From TMED108 sp964386795 (GTDB lineage Bacteria > Fidelibacterota > Marinisomatia > Marinisomatales > TCS55), in NCBI GenBank assembly GCA_964386795.1, contig CAYLUE010000003.1, forward strand, positions 1 through 63,070: a stretch of DNA of 63,070 nucleotides. The letters run 5' to 3'. A program made the translations under genes and the position numbers. Under the pieces are notes generated by a model. The model was not told the origin of the DNA, ran no database searches, and saw nothing but the letters and a program-made list of their open reading frames with translations. Position 1 is the stretch's first letter. The number at the start of each line of letters is the position of its first letter. Below are positions 54,001 through 63,070 of this stretch, one piece after another.

Positions 54001-57000
54001 GATCAACAATGAAGCGTATTTAAGAGGAACAGGAAGTCCAATTATCACGAGCACCACGGTCGATGCCTATAATACAGAATTAAGTGTTAAGTTCTTAAAA
54101 CCGATCTTTAACTCCAATCAGGGTAGCGGCGCTCCAGAAGTATCTGATTTTACCTTATCAATCTCAGGTGGTACCGCTACACTAGCAAGCACAACACCTA
54201 CCTCACTTTCTGGTGGGTATGGGCCTGAGTTTACCTTAACATTTGCTACCAGCGGCGTTGCGGATGGAAACGAGACCATCACGGTCACCCCAAATCAAAA
54301 TGCGCTTTATGATGTTAATGGAACGGTCGTATCAACATCGCAAAGCGATAATACAGCTGACCTAAACGTATCGTTCATGAATCCGATTGTAAACTTTGAA
54401 TTTAACGGCAGCAATGCTCGCTTTAACTCGATGCTGCACATTGCAAATGATATCTATGCCATCGCCTATGAAGGTGCTAATAACAAAGCAACCATCACTA
54501 CGATTAAGATCACCAATGCAGGATCGGTCACCAATAGTAGTTTTGTTGCAACCGAAGAACACGATGATAACGATGGGGAATACAATCAACTGGTGCATTT
54601 AACCGGTAATAAGTATGTCCTGTTTTACAATGGCGCAGCTGATGATGGTTTTGCTAAAGTCTTTAAGATAACCGCTGATGGGCAAACCATTGAGCAGCTC
54701 TCATCAGCTAATGAGTTTGCTACAAGTTTTTATGAACATGGCTCCGCATTGAAGATGACCGATTCTACTTTGGTGCTAGCGTATTCAGGAGCTAACTATG
54801 ATGGTGTTTTAAAAACCTTCACCGTATCAGCAGATGGGTCATCGATCGCAGTGAACGATAACGTCAATGGCAATAACAATTTTTTGGAACATGATAATCA
54901 ACACGGCACGGAAAATTCGCTCATCCGAGCTGATGAGGATACCTATATATTAAGCTATAGCGGATATGGTGATGACGGAAGAATCGCAACCTTTACCATC
55001 CCTCCTGATGGAAGCAGTATCACAGAAGTAGCCAGCGCTTTATTCAGTGATAATGGCATTAGCTATGATAATAGTTTGGTGCAGGTTGACCATGATACTT
55101 ACGTCAATGCAGGATATTCCTATAATACTAGTGGTACTAATGGAAATTATGGGGTACTCGAAACCTTTACCATTCCTCAAGATGGTTCTGCGATCACCTC
55201 GGTTGCTGCGCATAAATTCACAGCAATAAATCTAGGAAGATATACGAAGCTGTTAAAACTTAATGCCAATGAATATCTCTTGGCCTATCGGGGAGAAGGT
55301 GCTGACGGATTCCTAGAGATGTATACCATCTCATCCAATGGACAAACCATCACCAAAAAATGGCAAAATAAATTTGATACCTATGATAGTCAAGATCCCG
55401 ATATCGTAAGGCTGGATAAGAATACCGTAGCTGTCGTCTATACAGGTGAAGGTTCAGATGGCTTTATTCAAACCTTTGATATTGGTACCTCAGATAATAC
55501 CGGACCGATCATTACGTCAAACGCTATTAACTACACCAACAGTCTATTCACAGTTGAGCTAAGTGAAGCGGCCTATAATTCTAATGCGGGTTCTGGCGCG
55601 GTAGAAGTAGCTGACTTTGTTTTATCTATCTCTGGCGGTGCGGCAACCCTTGCTAGCGCCACCCCTACCAGTATCTCCAATACAGTCAATAATCAATACG
55701 TCTTGGGCTTTAGTCTATCCGGCACCCCAAATGGATCGGAAACCCTTAAAGCGCTGCCCGCTTCCAATGCAATTTTTGATATTAACGGTACCGCAGCATC
55801 TACCACGCAAAGCAATAATACGGTCGCTCTGTATGAAAAAGTGTTGCCAACAATATCCCAAACAGCACTGGCATCGGATAACACGACGATCACGGTGACC
55901 TTTTCAGAAGCAGTCTTTGACACCAAAACAGCCAGCGGAACTGGATACGTGGGAAGCGGCGACCTTGAGATAAGTGATTTTGCAATGTCTGTTGCCGGTG
56001 GTGTGGCAACGCTTGGTAGCGCCACCCCCACCTCGATCTCAAAAAGTGGAAATGCCTATACGTTAGGGATCAATTATATTGGATTGCCTAATGGCAGTGA
56101 AGTCTTAACCGTTACCCCGGTAGCCGATCAGATATTTGATGCGAAGGGTAATATCGCACAAACATCGCAAAGCAATAATACCAAAACCTTTAACGCGGAA
56201 AAGATACGCGTGGCAAAATCCATCGAATTTGAGACAGGATACATGCAATCTCCTGCCCTGTTAAAGCGAGACGCTGATACGTATGTTGTAGCCTTTATGT
56301 ACAACACCAATGATCGCAATGGGGATGGCTACCTCTCCGCATTTAATATTTCGGCGGATGGTGAGACCTTAGAAGAGACACCTGTTAACAGTAATAGTAC
56401 CAGATGGCAATTTGAACCTTATGATTATTATGGAGGCAACTGGGTTCAGGTTGATGAAAATACCTATGCCCTAGCCTATTGGGATTATTCAGATGGTGGG
56501 CGCATTCAGACATTTGATATCTCCGATGATGCGGCAACCATCACTGAAAAAAATAATCGTTATCTGTTTTCTCAAACCAGTAACACCAACGATGGTAGGG
56601 AAAATGATTTTATAAAGCTCAGTTCAGATATTTATGTAATCGCATATCGCGATCATAATAACCGTGGAATTGTAGCATCGTTTACCATTTCAAGTGATGG
56701 AGTTACTGTCACCCGAAAAGATTGGGAATATTTATTAAGCAGCAGCAATAACTCCTACATGGATTATAATTCTTTAGTTCAAGTAGATAACAATACGTTG
56801 GCCGTTGCCCATTCGGGAGCAGCAAATGGAGCAGAAGGTTGGATTACCACTTTTAATGTTGATCCTTCGACCGGAGAAATCACGGGCGCTAGCGGTAGTA
56901 GTAATAAATATGTGAACCGCTTAAAACATGATAACGTTTCAGGTAAATATAATTCATTCGTAAAGCTTGGCGGGGATAAGTATGTGCTAGCTTATGCGGG

Positions 57001-60000
57001 ATCTGGAGATGATGGCTTTCTAACCAGTTTCACGATTTCCAATGATGGCGCTACGATCACCGAGACCCAAAACGCACAGGTTGAACATGACAACCAGCGC
57101 GGATTTTACAATGATCTGATCGCAATCGGCGATGAAGCATTGCTCCTGGTGTATTCTGGAGACGATACGGGCGGATCAAGCGCTTATGATGGATTTATCA
57201 AATCGATCAGTATCAACTCCAATGGAACCGGTATCACGGTCGCTAAATCAATTGAATTTGATACCAATCAAGGGGAACATAACGCTATCGCAGACATCGA
57301 TGGTAATACCTTTGCTGTGGTCTCTTCGGGCGCTAATGAAGATGGGTATATGCGTACCTTCAATGTACGCGCATCGGACCAAAGCGCGCCTACGATCACT
57401 TCCCGTAGCTTGGCTAGCGATAATGTAACGATTGCTATTACGTTCAATGAAGACGTTTACGCTGTGTCCAATGGTACCGGAAATTTGGAACCATCAGATT
57501 TTGCCCTTTCGATATCTGGAGGCAGTGCCCAGTTAAGCTCTGCTACCCCTACCAGTATTCAAAAGGAAGGCAATGTATACACCTTAGGGATCGGGCTGAA
57601 CTCTCCAGCCAGTGGCGCGGAGACCGTTACCGTTAATCCGGTTGCAAATTCTATTTTTGACCTTGCGGGAAATATCGCCACCACGAGTCAGAGTAATAAT
57701 TCCATACAGCTCAATGATAAACTTGGTCCATCGATTACCGGTATTGTTATCGCCGCTAATAACGCAACGGTGGATGTCACTTTAGCTGAAACGGCCTATC
57801 CAGGCACACCCAATAGCGGTGCATTGACCGTTAATGACTGGGTGCTTTCAATTCCAGATACGAATAGCACTGCTAAGCTGGGGAGCGCTACTCCTACCAG
57901 CATAGCTAAGAATGGCAATGTATATACATTAGGTTTAAATATTTCAGGAACACCAGATGGTGCAGAGGTATTAAAGGTGAGCCCTGCAGCTAACTCAATC
58001 TACGATGCGCTCGATAATATCTCTAGTACAACGCAGGCCAACAATACCGCCAACTTAAAGGATAAGGCTCCCGCAACGATACTAAGCGTTAGCGTGGCTC
58101 AAAATAATGCTACCGTCATCGTGACTATGTCCGAAGCGGTATTTAAAGCCTCAAATGGACAAGGCGCTTTGGAGAAAACCGATTTTGCGTTCACATTAAA
58201 TGGCGGCAGTGCAACGCTAGTCAGCCCAACCCCAACCTCAATTTCTATTAGCGGCAATGTCTATACGCTGGGTATTAATTTAAGCGGCACTCCCGATGGC
58301 GCAGAGGTGGTTGCGGTAACCCCTGTGACCAATTCAATTTATGATACTGTAGGTAATATTAGCTTAATAGAGCAAACTGGAAATACCGCTAATTTGAATG
58401 ATAAAGCGAAACCAATATTCAGCAGTATTAGCCTTGCAAATAATAATGGTACGGTTGCTATTACCCTTTCCGAACCGGTATTTAGTAAAAACGATGGGTC
58501 CGGCGCCCTTGATTCCTTGGATTTTGTTTTTGCAATATCCGGAGCAGGCGCAACCCTATCGCAGGTGAATCCAACTACGATCAGTAAAGCTGGAAATGTC
58601 TATACCCTAGGCATCGGAATTAATGGCACACCAACCGGTGCAGAAACATTGACAATATCACCAGTAGGTGATGCAATTTTTGATGCATCGGGTAATGTTG
58701 CATTGACCTCGCAAAGTACCAATAGCAAAACATTGATCGATAAATTAGCGCCAACGATAGCAAGCGTTGTCATCGCCAATGATAATAGTACTGCCACCGT
58801 CACATTCTCTGAAGTTGTCTTTAAACAAAGTAATGGTAATGGCGACCTAGAAGTCGCAGACTTTATTCTTCAAGTTGCAAGTGGAAGAGCAACATTAAAC
58901 ACGGCCACACCTACCACAATTTCAAAAAATGGTACGGCGTTTACCATTGGGCTTGATATTAAAGGCACCGGAACGGGCAAAGAGGTCCTGTCGGTTATTC
59001 CGGGTGAAAGTTCGATTTATGATAACGCTGGTAACGTTGCGCTATCAACCCAGTCCACCAATACAGCAAAATTAAAAGATCTTGCAGGTCCTATCGTTCT
59101 TGCGATTGCACCTAATACTAATAATAGCGCATTGGTTGTTGAGTTTGATGAGGAAGTATTTACCAAAAGCGACGGGTCGGGAGTATTGGATACTTCTGAT
59201 GTGACCCTATCTTTAGAAGGCGGAAACGCCACGCTCACTAGCCCAAAGCCAACTAGCTTTAGTAAAAACGGAGCGGTCTATACCTTAGGACTTGCCCTGT
59301 CTGGAAAGGTCAATGGATTTGAAAAAGTAACGCTGCAGGTACAGTACAATGCGATTTACGATTCATTGGGTAATGTATCCAGTCCATTGCAAGCGGTCGA
59401 TAATACGTTATTAATTGACCAAACTGCACCCACCTTTGCATCGCTTGTGGTTGAAAGTGATAACAGTTCGGTGAATGTATCCTTTAGTAATCCCGTGTAT
59501 AATGCAACCGGTGGTAGTGGAGATCTAGATGTAGAAGACTTTGTTGTCAGCATGACAGGGGGCGTTGCAACGCTGAAAAGCACCACGCCTATTTCGCTGA
59601 CCTACGTGGATAGTAGCAATACCTACAAGCTCGGCCTTTCTACTGAAGGCGTACCAGACGGCTACGAGGTCATTACCTTATCCCCGGTAGAAAATTCTAT
59701 CTATGATGCTGCCAATAACGTAGCAAAAATTCTTCAAGCAAAAAATACGGTCAATCTCATCGATAAAGCCTTACCGGTAATTACATCGATAGAGATTGTG
59801 CCAAGCAATGCAACCGTGACCGTTTATATGAGCGAACCGGTCTATAGTACGCAGCTCGGATCAGGCGAGCTGACCTTTGCGGATTATCTGTTATCCATTA
59901 CAGGAGGTACGGCCAGTCTTCCCCTTCCGTTCCCCGATGGAATTGCCAAAGTCAATGATAGCACATTTGCGCTGGGCATTAGGACCGAAGGCATTCAAAG

Positions 60001-63000
60001 TGGTAGAGAAATTTTGACCGTTAGACCATCTCCTGGGTCAGTCTATGATCGCGCTGGAAACGAATCCGACTTCTTCTCCCAAATCAATAATAGCAAAAAT
60101 TTAAATGATAAACAGTTGCCGGTTAAACCGACCGGTCTCGTGGCAATTCCTGGTGATCGTAAGGTGACGCTGGGTTGGAACTTGAGCCCTGATGAAGATA
60201 TTGAAAAGTACTATATCTACTACGAAACCAATCCAAACCCAACCACCATAATGGATTCCACCGATACCGCCACGGAATCGAGCATGCTGATCACCCCTCT
60301 TATCAATGGCACGGACTACTATTTTAAAGTGGCCGCTGTTGATAGCTCTAAAAATATCAGCCCACCTACCTTAGAGGCGAATGCTGCACCAATTAAAGGG
60401 GCGGTCTATACCGTGAAAACGGATGATTCGGGTGATTATTCTGATATTCAAAGCGCGATCAATGTTAGCCAGGATATCGATACGGTATTGATCTATCCGG
60501 GAACCTATCAGGGCGGTATAAACTTTACCAGTAAGAAGATCGTTGTAGGATCGCTCTTTTTAACCACCGGTGATACAGCCTATATCGATTCGACCATTAT
60601 TGATGCGGATGCTTCCACGAGTGCGGTAACATTCATATCGGGTGAAGACTCCACCGCGGTCCTTACGGGTGTTTCTTTAATCAATGGCTATACCACGATT
60701 AATGGTGGGGGCGGTATACGTATTGAGAACTCTAGCCCCAGACTTAAAAACCTGAAAGTATACAATAATACGGCCAATATTGGCGGGGGTGGTATTAGCT
60801 GTGAGGCGTGCGATTCGCGCATCACGGATGTTGAAATTAGTAACAATACCGTAACGGGTATTGGTGGAGGTATTCGTGTATTTAACGGCTCAAATCCTGA
60901 ACTGTTAGGTGTGTCAATTGTTAATAATTCAGCTACGTTAAATGGCGGTGGAATTTCCTATGAAGGTCTGCCAGCTAGCTCTATCACCCAAGAAATAAAT
61001 CGAGCCACTATCTCAGGCAATAGCAGCTCAGAAGGGGTAGGCGGCGGTATCTATCTGTATTCATCTAAACTGAATGTGACCCGCAGCTATATTCAAAACA
61101 ATTCCGCATACCTCAAAGGTGGTGGATTATCCATTGAGTGGGCTTCGGAATTAACAATTAAAAATGCATTTATATCAGGTAATCAATTAACAAATGGAAC
61201 GCAAGGCAGTAACGTCTATATTGGAAAATCTGATCAATTGATCGGCTCCAATGAAAAGTTCAATGCGATCAATATCAATATGATCGATACCCTTACCACC
61301 GATGAAAACCTCTATAGTATGTATACCAATGGACTGGTAAAACCGCTACTGATCAATTCGATTGTTATGGGCAGGCTTGATGCGGCAATACCTACCAGTA
61401 ATTTTGATCTTAATTATAGCTATTGCAATGACTGTTCGAACCTATTGACGTTTGCAGTGAATACTGGCAACCTCACCGGTGATCCAGGGTTTGTTGATTT
61501 TGATAAAGGCAAATTTGATCTCAGCGATAACTCGCTGTTATTAAGCGCTGCCACCACGAGCTTCACCACGGTCGCCAATGAGACATTTGTTGCGCCGATG
61601 GTTGACCTGCGAGGTACCCAACGTCCGATCCCGTTTGGTTCACGGTTAGATATGGGCGCTTACGAAAGTGAATTTTCAGGTAAAACGCTCGCGGCTACAG
61701 GAATTACAGATGGGCTTTCTATTAATAATGAATTAGACTATAGCAATATCACCACCACCTTGTCCGCACGCTGGAACGCTTATCTTGACGACTCAACCAA
61801 TACCTACTCGTATCAATACGCGATTGGTGATAGCGGGAAAACCAACAATATTGTTGACTGGACCGATAATGGCTACGAGACCAAGGTTACCGCAACAGGG
61901 CTTACGCTATCAAATAGCGTTACCTACTATATTAGCGTACGCATTAAGAATGCTGCCGGTGATATTATGGGTACATTAAAAACGGATGGAATCTTTATTG
62001 ATACGCAAGAACCTGTGATCGATAGCATGTCTGATGGCTTTGATAGCGATATTGATTGGTATGGATCGGCTAGCACGGGTCGTATCATCGTCAATGTGAC
62101 CGATAATTCAGGGATCGGTACCTACGAATATTCTGTGGGTACTGCTCCGGGTGATCGCGATGTGATGAACTGGAAGCTAGGACAAGACAGCGTAGGAACT
62201 TTTGCTGTTGAAGATCTTGTTGAAGGCACAGCTTATTATGCGAATGCACGCGTCACCGATCGGGTCGGATATATTTCAGAGATCGTATCGAGCGATGGGT
62301 TCATGATGGACTACACCCTGCCGGTTGCAGGCACAGTTACCGTGAACAATTATTTTCAATCCGATACCAATGAAATAATTTTTAACTGGAGTGGATTTTC
62401 TGATGCGCACAGCGGGATCAACAAGTACGATGTACAGATCGGCTCAACAGAAGGCGCCAGCGACATTGCGGCTAGACAAGCTACCGGTTCATTAGACTCT
62501 GTAACGGTCACGGGTTTATCTTTAGAAAATAATAAAGTCTATTATGGTACAATATTTGGTATCGATTCGGTGGGCAATGAAATCTCTGCAAATGCGCATT
62601 CGATCACAATTGACCTTGTTCCGCCAACTACCGGAACCGTTGCCGATGGAAGCGCTGAAGACTTAGACTGGATCAATGATAGTTCTGATGTCGATTTTAA
62701 TTGGTCCGGCTTTTACGATCTCAATGATATCTTAACATATCACGTAGCGCTGGGAACAAGCCCTGGTGGTAGTCAAGTTGAAGAATGGAGGGCTTCTGGA
62801 CCAGATTCCTCGTACACCTTTACCGGGCTAAAGCTAGCATCCAATGTCGATTATTACTTTAGCGTCAAGGCTAGTGATAATCTTTTTAATATTTCTGAAG
62901 CGGTTTCTTCTGATGGATTTAGAGTCGACACAGAGGCGCCAACCGTTGCAAGTGCGTCTATACCTCAAGGGACGCCTCTATCGGTATTTGACCCCTTAGT

Positions 63001-63070
63001 TGTTGATTTTGTATTATCAGAGGCTGTAGAAACTTATCAGGTTGATGTAACCTCTCTTCAAGGGGATATC
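51033..63070 (+). CDS. Giant multidomain surface protein (open at window end)
   Basis: A signal peptide (MKLIKHIRVNVLLALLLPSL) starts a frame that is interrupted by the gap at 51598-51697 and then continues without a stop, in the frame of base 51698, to the last base. The visible part is about 3,980 codons, so the full protein exceeds 4,000 residues. The order is a glycine-rich head similar to ALK-type glycine-rich domains (WTVPANGVYTIEVWGAQGG, then poly-Gly), two Ig-like domains, a seven-repeat unit, two Ig-like domains, a seven-repeat unit, two Ig-like domains, a seven-repeat unit, eight Ig-like domains, one FN3-like domain, a right-handed beta-helix, and four and a half FN3-like domains. 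The Ig-like domains resemble SwmB/SbsA-type bacterial Ig modules. Calls of adhesion or surface coat are inference. A C-terminal sorting signal would lie beyond the window. Confidence 0.85.
51598..51697. other. Assembly gap of 100 N in the glycine-rich head
   Basis: Exactly 100 N. The frame before the gap (base 51033) differs from the open frame after it (base 51698), so the gap is not 100 bases long. Both flanks encode Gly-rich sequence (GTTGG before, SGGTGS after), so a repetitive glycine-codon tract probably broke the assembly. Confidence 0.97.
51839..52549 (+). repeat. Ig-like modules 1 and 2 of the giant protein
   Basis: Two domains of about 115-120 residues (about 51839-52204 and 52205-52549). 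Module 2 has the family pattern VTVTLSETSYSANNGSGSL, then EDFSLAINGGAAT, then EVLTVSPVANSIYDASGN and QQSNNTV. Module 1 is more divergent (GGFDTNGGSGAIEASDLTL). Confidence 0.7.
52553..53676 (+). repeat. Seven-repeat unit 1 (predicted beta-propeller)
   Basis: Seven repeats of about 50-56 residues, pattern LEHDTxxGxYNSLIKIDxDTYxLAYxGxxxDGYIKTFTIxxDGxxIT. Examples are DSDTYLLAYAGNGEDGKIST and DENKFLLAYKGASNDGYVKT. The third repeat has a longer loop (YNYGPQSSSQWGGW). Each repeat fits a four-strand blade, so the unit is a likely seven-bladed propeller. No exact family is recognised. Confidence 0.7.
53677..54373 (+). repeat. Ig-like modules 3 and 4
   Basis: Two modules of about 115 residues (about 53677-54022 and 54026-54373). 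Both carry GSGAxEVxDFxLS, TPTS and NSIYDASGN or NALYDVNGT, ending in a QSDNT-type segment. Confidence 0.75.
54374..55490 (+). repeat. Seven-repeat unit 2 (predicted beta-propeller)
   Basis: Seven repeats with the same blade pattern as unit 1 (ANDIYAIAYEGANN, TGNKYVLFYNGAADDGFAKV, TDSTLVLAYSGANYDGVLKT, DEDTYILSYSGYGDDGRIAT, DHDTYVNAGYSYNTSG, NANEYLLAYRGEGADGFLEM, DKNTVAVVYTGEGSDGFIQT). The fifth has an insert. Length is about 372 residues, close to unit 1. Confidence 0.7.
55491..56200 (+). repeat. Ig-like modules 5 and 6
   Basis: Two modules (about 55491-55837 and 55838-56200). Module 5 has GSGAVEVADFVLSISGGAAT; module 6 has a longer loop (TASGTGYVGSGDLEISDF). Both end in QSNNT. Confidence 0.75.
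56201..57377 (+). repeat. Seven-repeat unit 3 (predicted beta-propeller)
   Basis: Seven repeats (DADTYVVAFMYNTNDRN, DENTYALAYWDYSDGGRIQT, SSDIYVIAYRDHNNRGIVAS, DNNTLAVAHSGAANGAEGW, GGDKYVLAYAGSGDDGFLTS, GDEALLLVYSGDDTGG, DGNTFAVVSSGANEDGYMRT). The sixth has a longer loop (SSAYDGFIKS). About 392 residues. The recurrence of seven in all three units supports the propeller reading. Confidence 0.7.
57378..60106 (+). repeat. Eight consecutive Ig-like modules (7 to 14)
   Basis: Modules start at about 57378, 57717, 58061, 58400, 58738, 59078, 59417 and 59762, each about 113-116 residues. The consensus is an APTIxSVxIAxNNxTVxVTF-like strand, SExVFxxxNGSGxLEVxDF, SGGxATLxSATPTSISKxGN, YTLGIxIxGTPxGxExLTV, PVxNSIYDxxGN and a QSNNT-type end. 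Sequence identity between modules is moderate, so they are old duplications, not fresh copies. Confidence 0.8.
60107..61670 (+). repeat. FN3-like domain plus right-handed beta-helix
   Basis: 60107-60402 is FN3-like (PTGLVAIPGDRKVTLGWNLS, then YYFKVAAVDSSKNIS). 60403-61670 begins AVYTVKTDDSGDYSDIQSAI and VLIYPGTYQGG, then shows beta-helix coils GGGGIRIENSSP, NIGGGGISCEACDSR, GIGGGIRVFNGSNPEL and LNGGGISYEG. It ends in DLRGTQRPIPFGSRLDMGAY, the standard close of choice-of-anchor Q-type helices. Confidence 0.8.
61683..63070 (+). repeat. Run of FN3-like domains to the window edge
   Basis: Four modules of about 103-108 residues and one partial, starting near 61683, 62001, 62313, 62619 and 62936. 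Common signs are a DGFxxD linker, a W in the first strand (FNWSGFSD, FNWSGFYD), a Y-x-Y or YHVALGTSPGG-like strand and a VYYGTIFGIDSVGN or YYFSVKASDNLFN end strand. The last is cut by the window edge. Confidence 0.7.

Noticed and set aside
55693..59586. Several open frames of 60-110 codons on the minus strand within the Ig-like repeats
   Set aside because: They recur at the same place in each Ig-like module and encode Val/Ser/Thr-rich shadow sequence. They have no ribosome sites.
52205..60106. Short recurring DNA words (CAAAGCAATAATAC-like) resembling a spaced repeat array
   Set aside because: They encode the QSNNT end of each Ig-like module, occur at module spacing of about 340 bases and vary at third positions. 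They are protein repeats, not CRISPR.
1..63070. Search for tRNA, rRNA, transposase, integrase, attachment sites or phage genes
   Set aside because: I saw none. Intergenic spaces are mostly under 200 bases and lack cloverleaf or inverted-terminal-repeat structure. The accessory end has no mobile-element gene within this window.

Overview
The window reads as a draft scaffold from an AT-rich, free-living Gram-negative bacterium of the Fibrobacterota-Chlorobiota-Bacteroidota (FCB) side of the tree. The pieces fit a marine Marinimicrobia (SAR406)-like genome best, but that placement is inference from gene content, not a measured phylogeny. The signs are a C25 sortase (PorU-like) with a FlgD/type IX-like tail, a meso-DAP-type MurE, an outer-surface giant protein of tandem Ig-like modules, and sigma70-like rather than Bacteroidota-type promoter sequence at mraZ. 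Three runs of exactly 100 N (25240-25339, 33989-34088, 51598-51697) are scaffolding gaps of unknown true length. Two of them break the reading frame of the gene they interrupt, which shows that the 100 is a placeholder.

Layout. (1) 1-5211, minus strand: aconitase, SerA, an FAD oxidoreductase, a 54-residue membrane protein and a partial small protein, packed as one operon. (2) 5394-10628, plus strand: PorU-like C25 protease, Maf pyrophosphatase, RodZ-like protein. (3) 10695-27254: an MraZ-box promoter followed by a complete division and cell wall (dcw) cluster, mraZ-rsmH-ftsL-ftsI-murE-murF-mraY-murD-ftsW-murG-murC-murB-ftsQ-ftsA-ftsZ, with nearly every junction overlapping or touching. (4) 27355-33786: rpmB (minus), then dusB, pruA, sucC, sucD, ndk and a SPOR-domain lipoprotein. 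(5) 33813-40783: a gap-broken membrane protein, then the classic yceD-rpmF-plsX-fabH-fabD-fabG-acpP-fabF-rnc order. (6) 40780-46598, minus strand: bifunctional nuclease, phosphoglucose/phosphomannose isomerase, polyprenyl synthase, phosphohexomutase, ArfB-like release factor, MurQ and an unrecognised HTH protein. (7) 46728-63070, plus strand: the accessory end of the window.

The accessory end is the most unusual part. A membrane-anchored TPR protein with a LuxR-type HTH and a small stand-alone LuxR-type HTH protein are followed by a tandem CsgG-like protein, a cohesin-like lipoprotein and an open-ended giant surface protein of more than 4,000 residues. A 14-base motif, GTRTTWATGCAGTA, occurs before the TPR-HTH gene (as half of an inverted pair), before the small HTH gene and before the CsgG-like gene. 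This suggests that the HTH proteins and the envelope genes form one regulon. The giant protein has a glycine-rich head, then three rounds of two Ig-like domains plus a seven-repeat unit (probably a seven-bladed propeller), then eight more Ig-like domains, an FN3-like domain, a right-handed beta-helix and more FN3-like domains up to the window edge.

How the parts work together. Regions 3 and 6 supply peptidoglycan precursor synthesis, septation, wall recycling and isoprenoid/sugar-phosphate precursors. Region 5 is the fatty-acid elongation cycle feeding membrane and lipid A synthesis. Regions 1 and 4 are central carbon and amino-acid metabolism. Regions 2 and 7 concern the cell surface: a sortase-like protease that could process secreted proteins, and a candidate surface adhesin locus.
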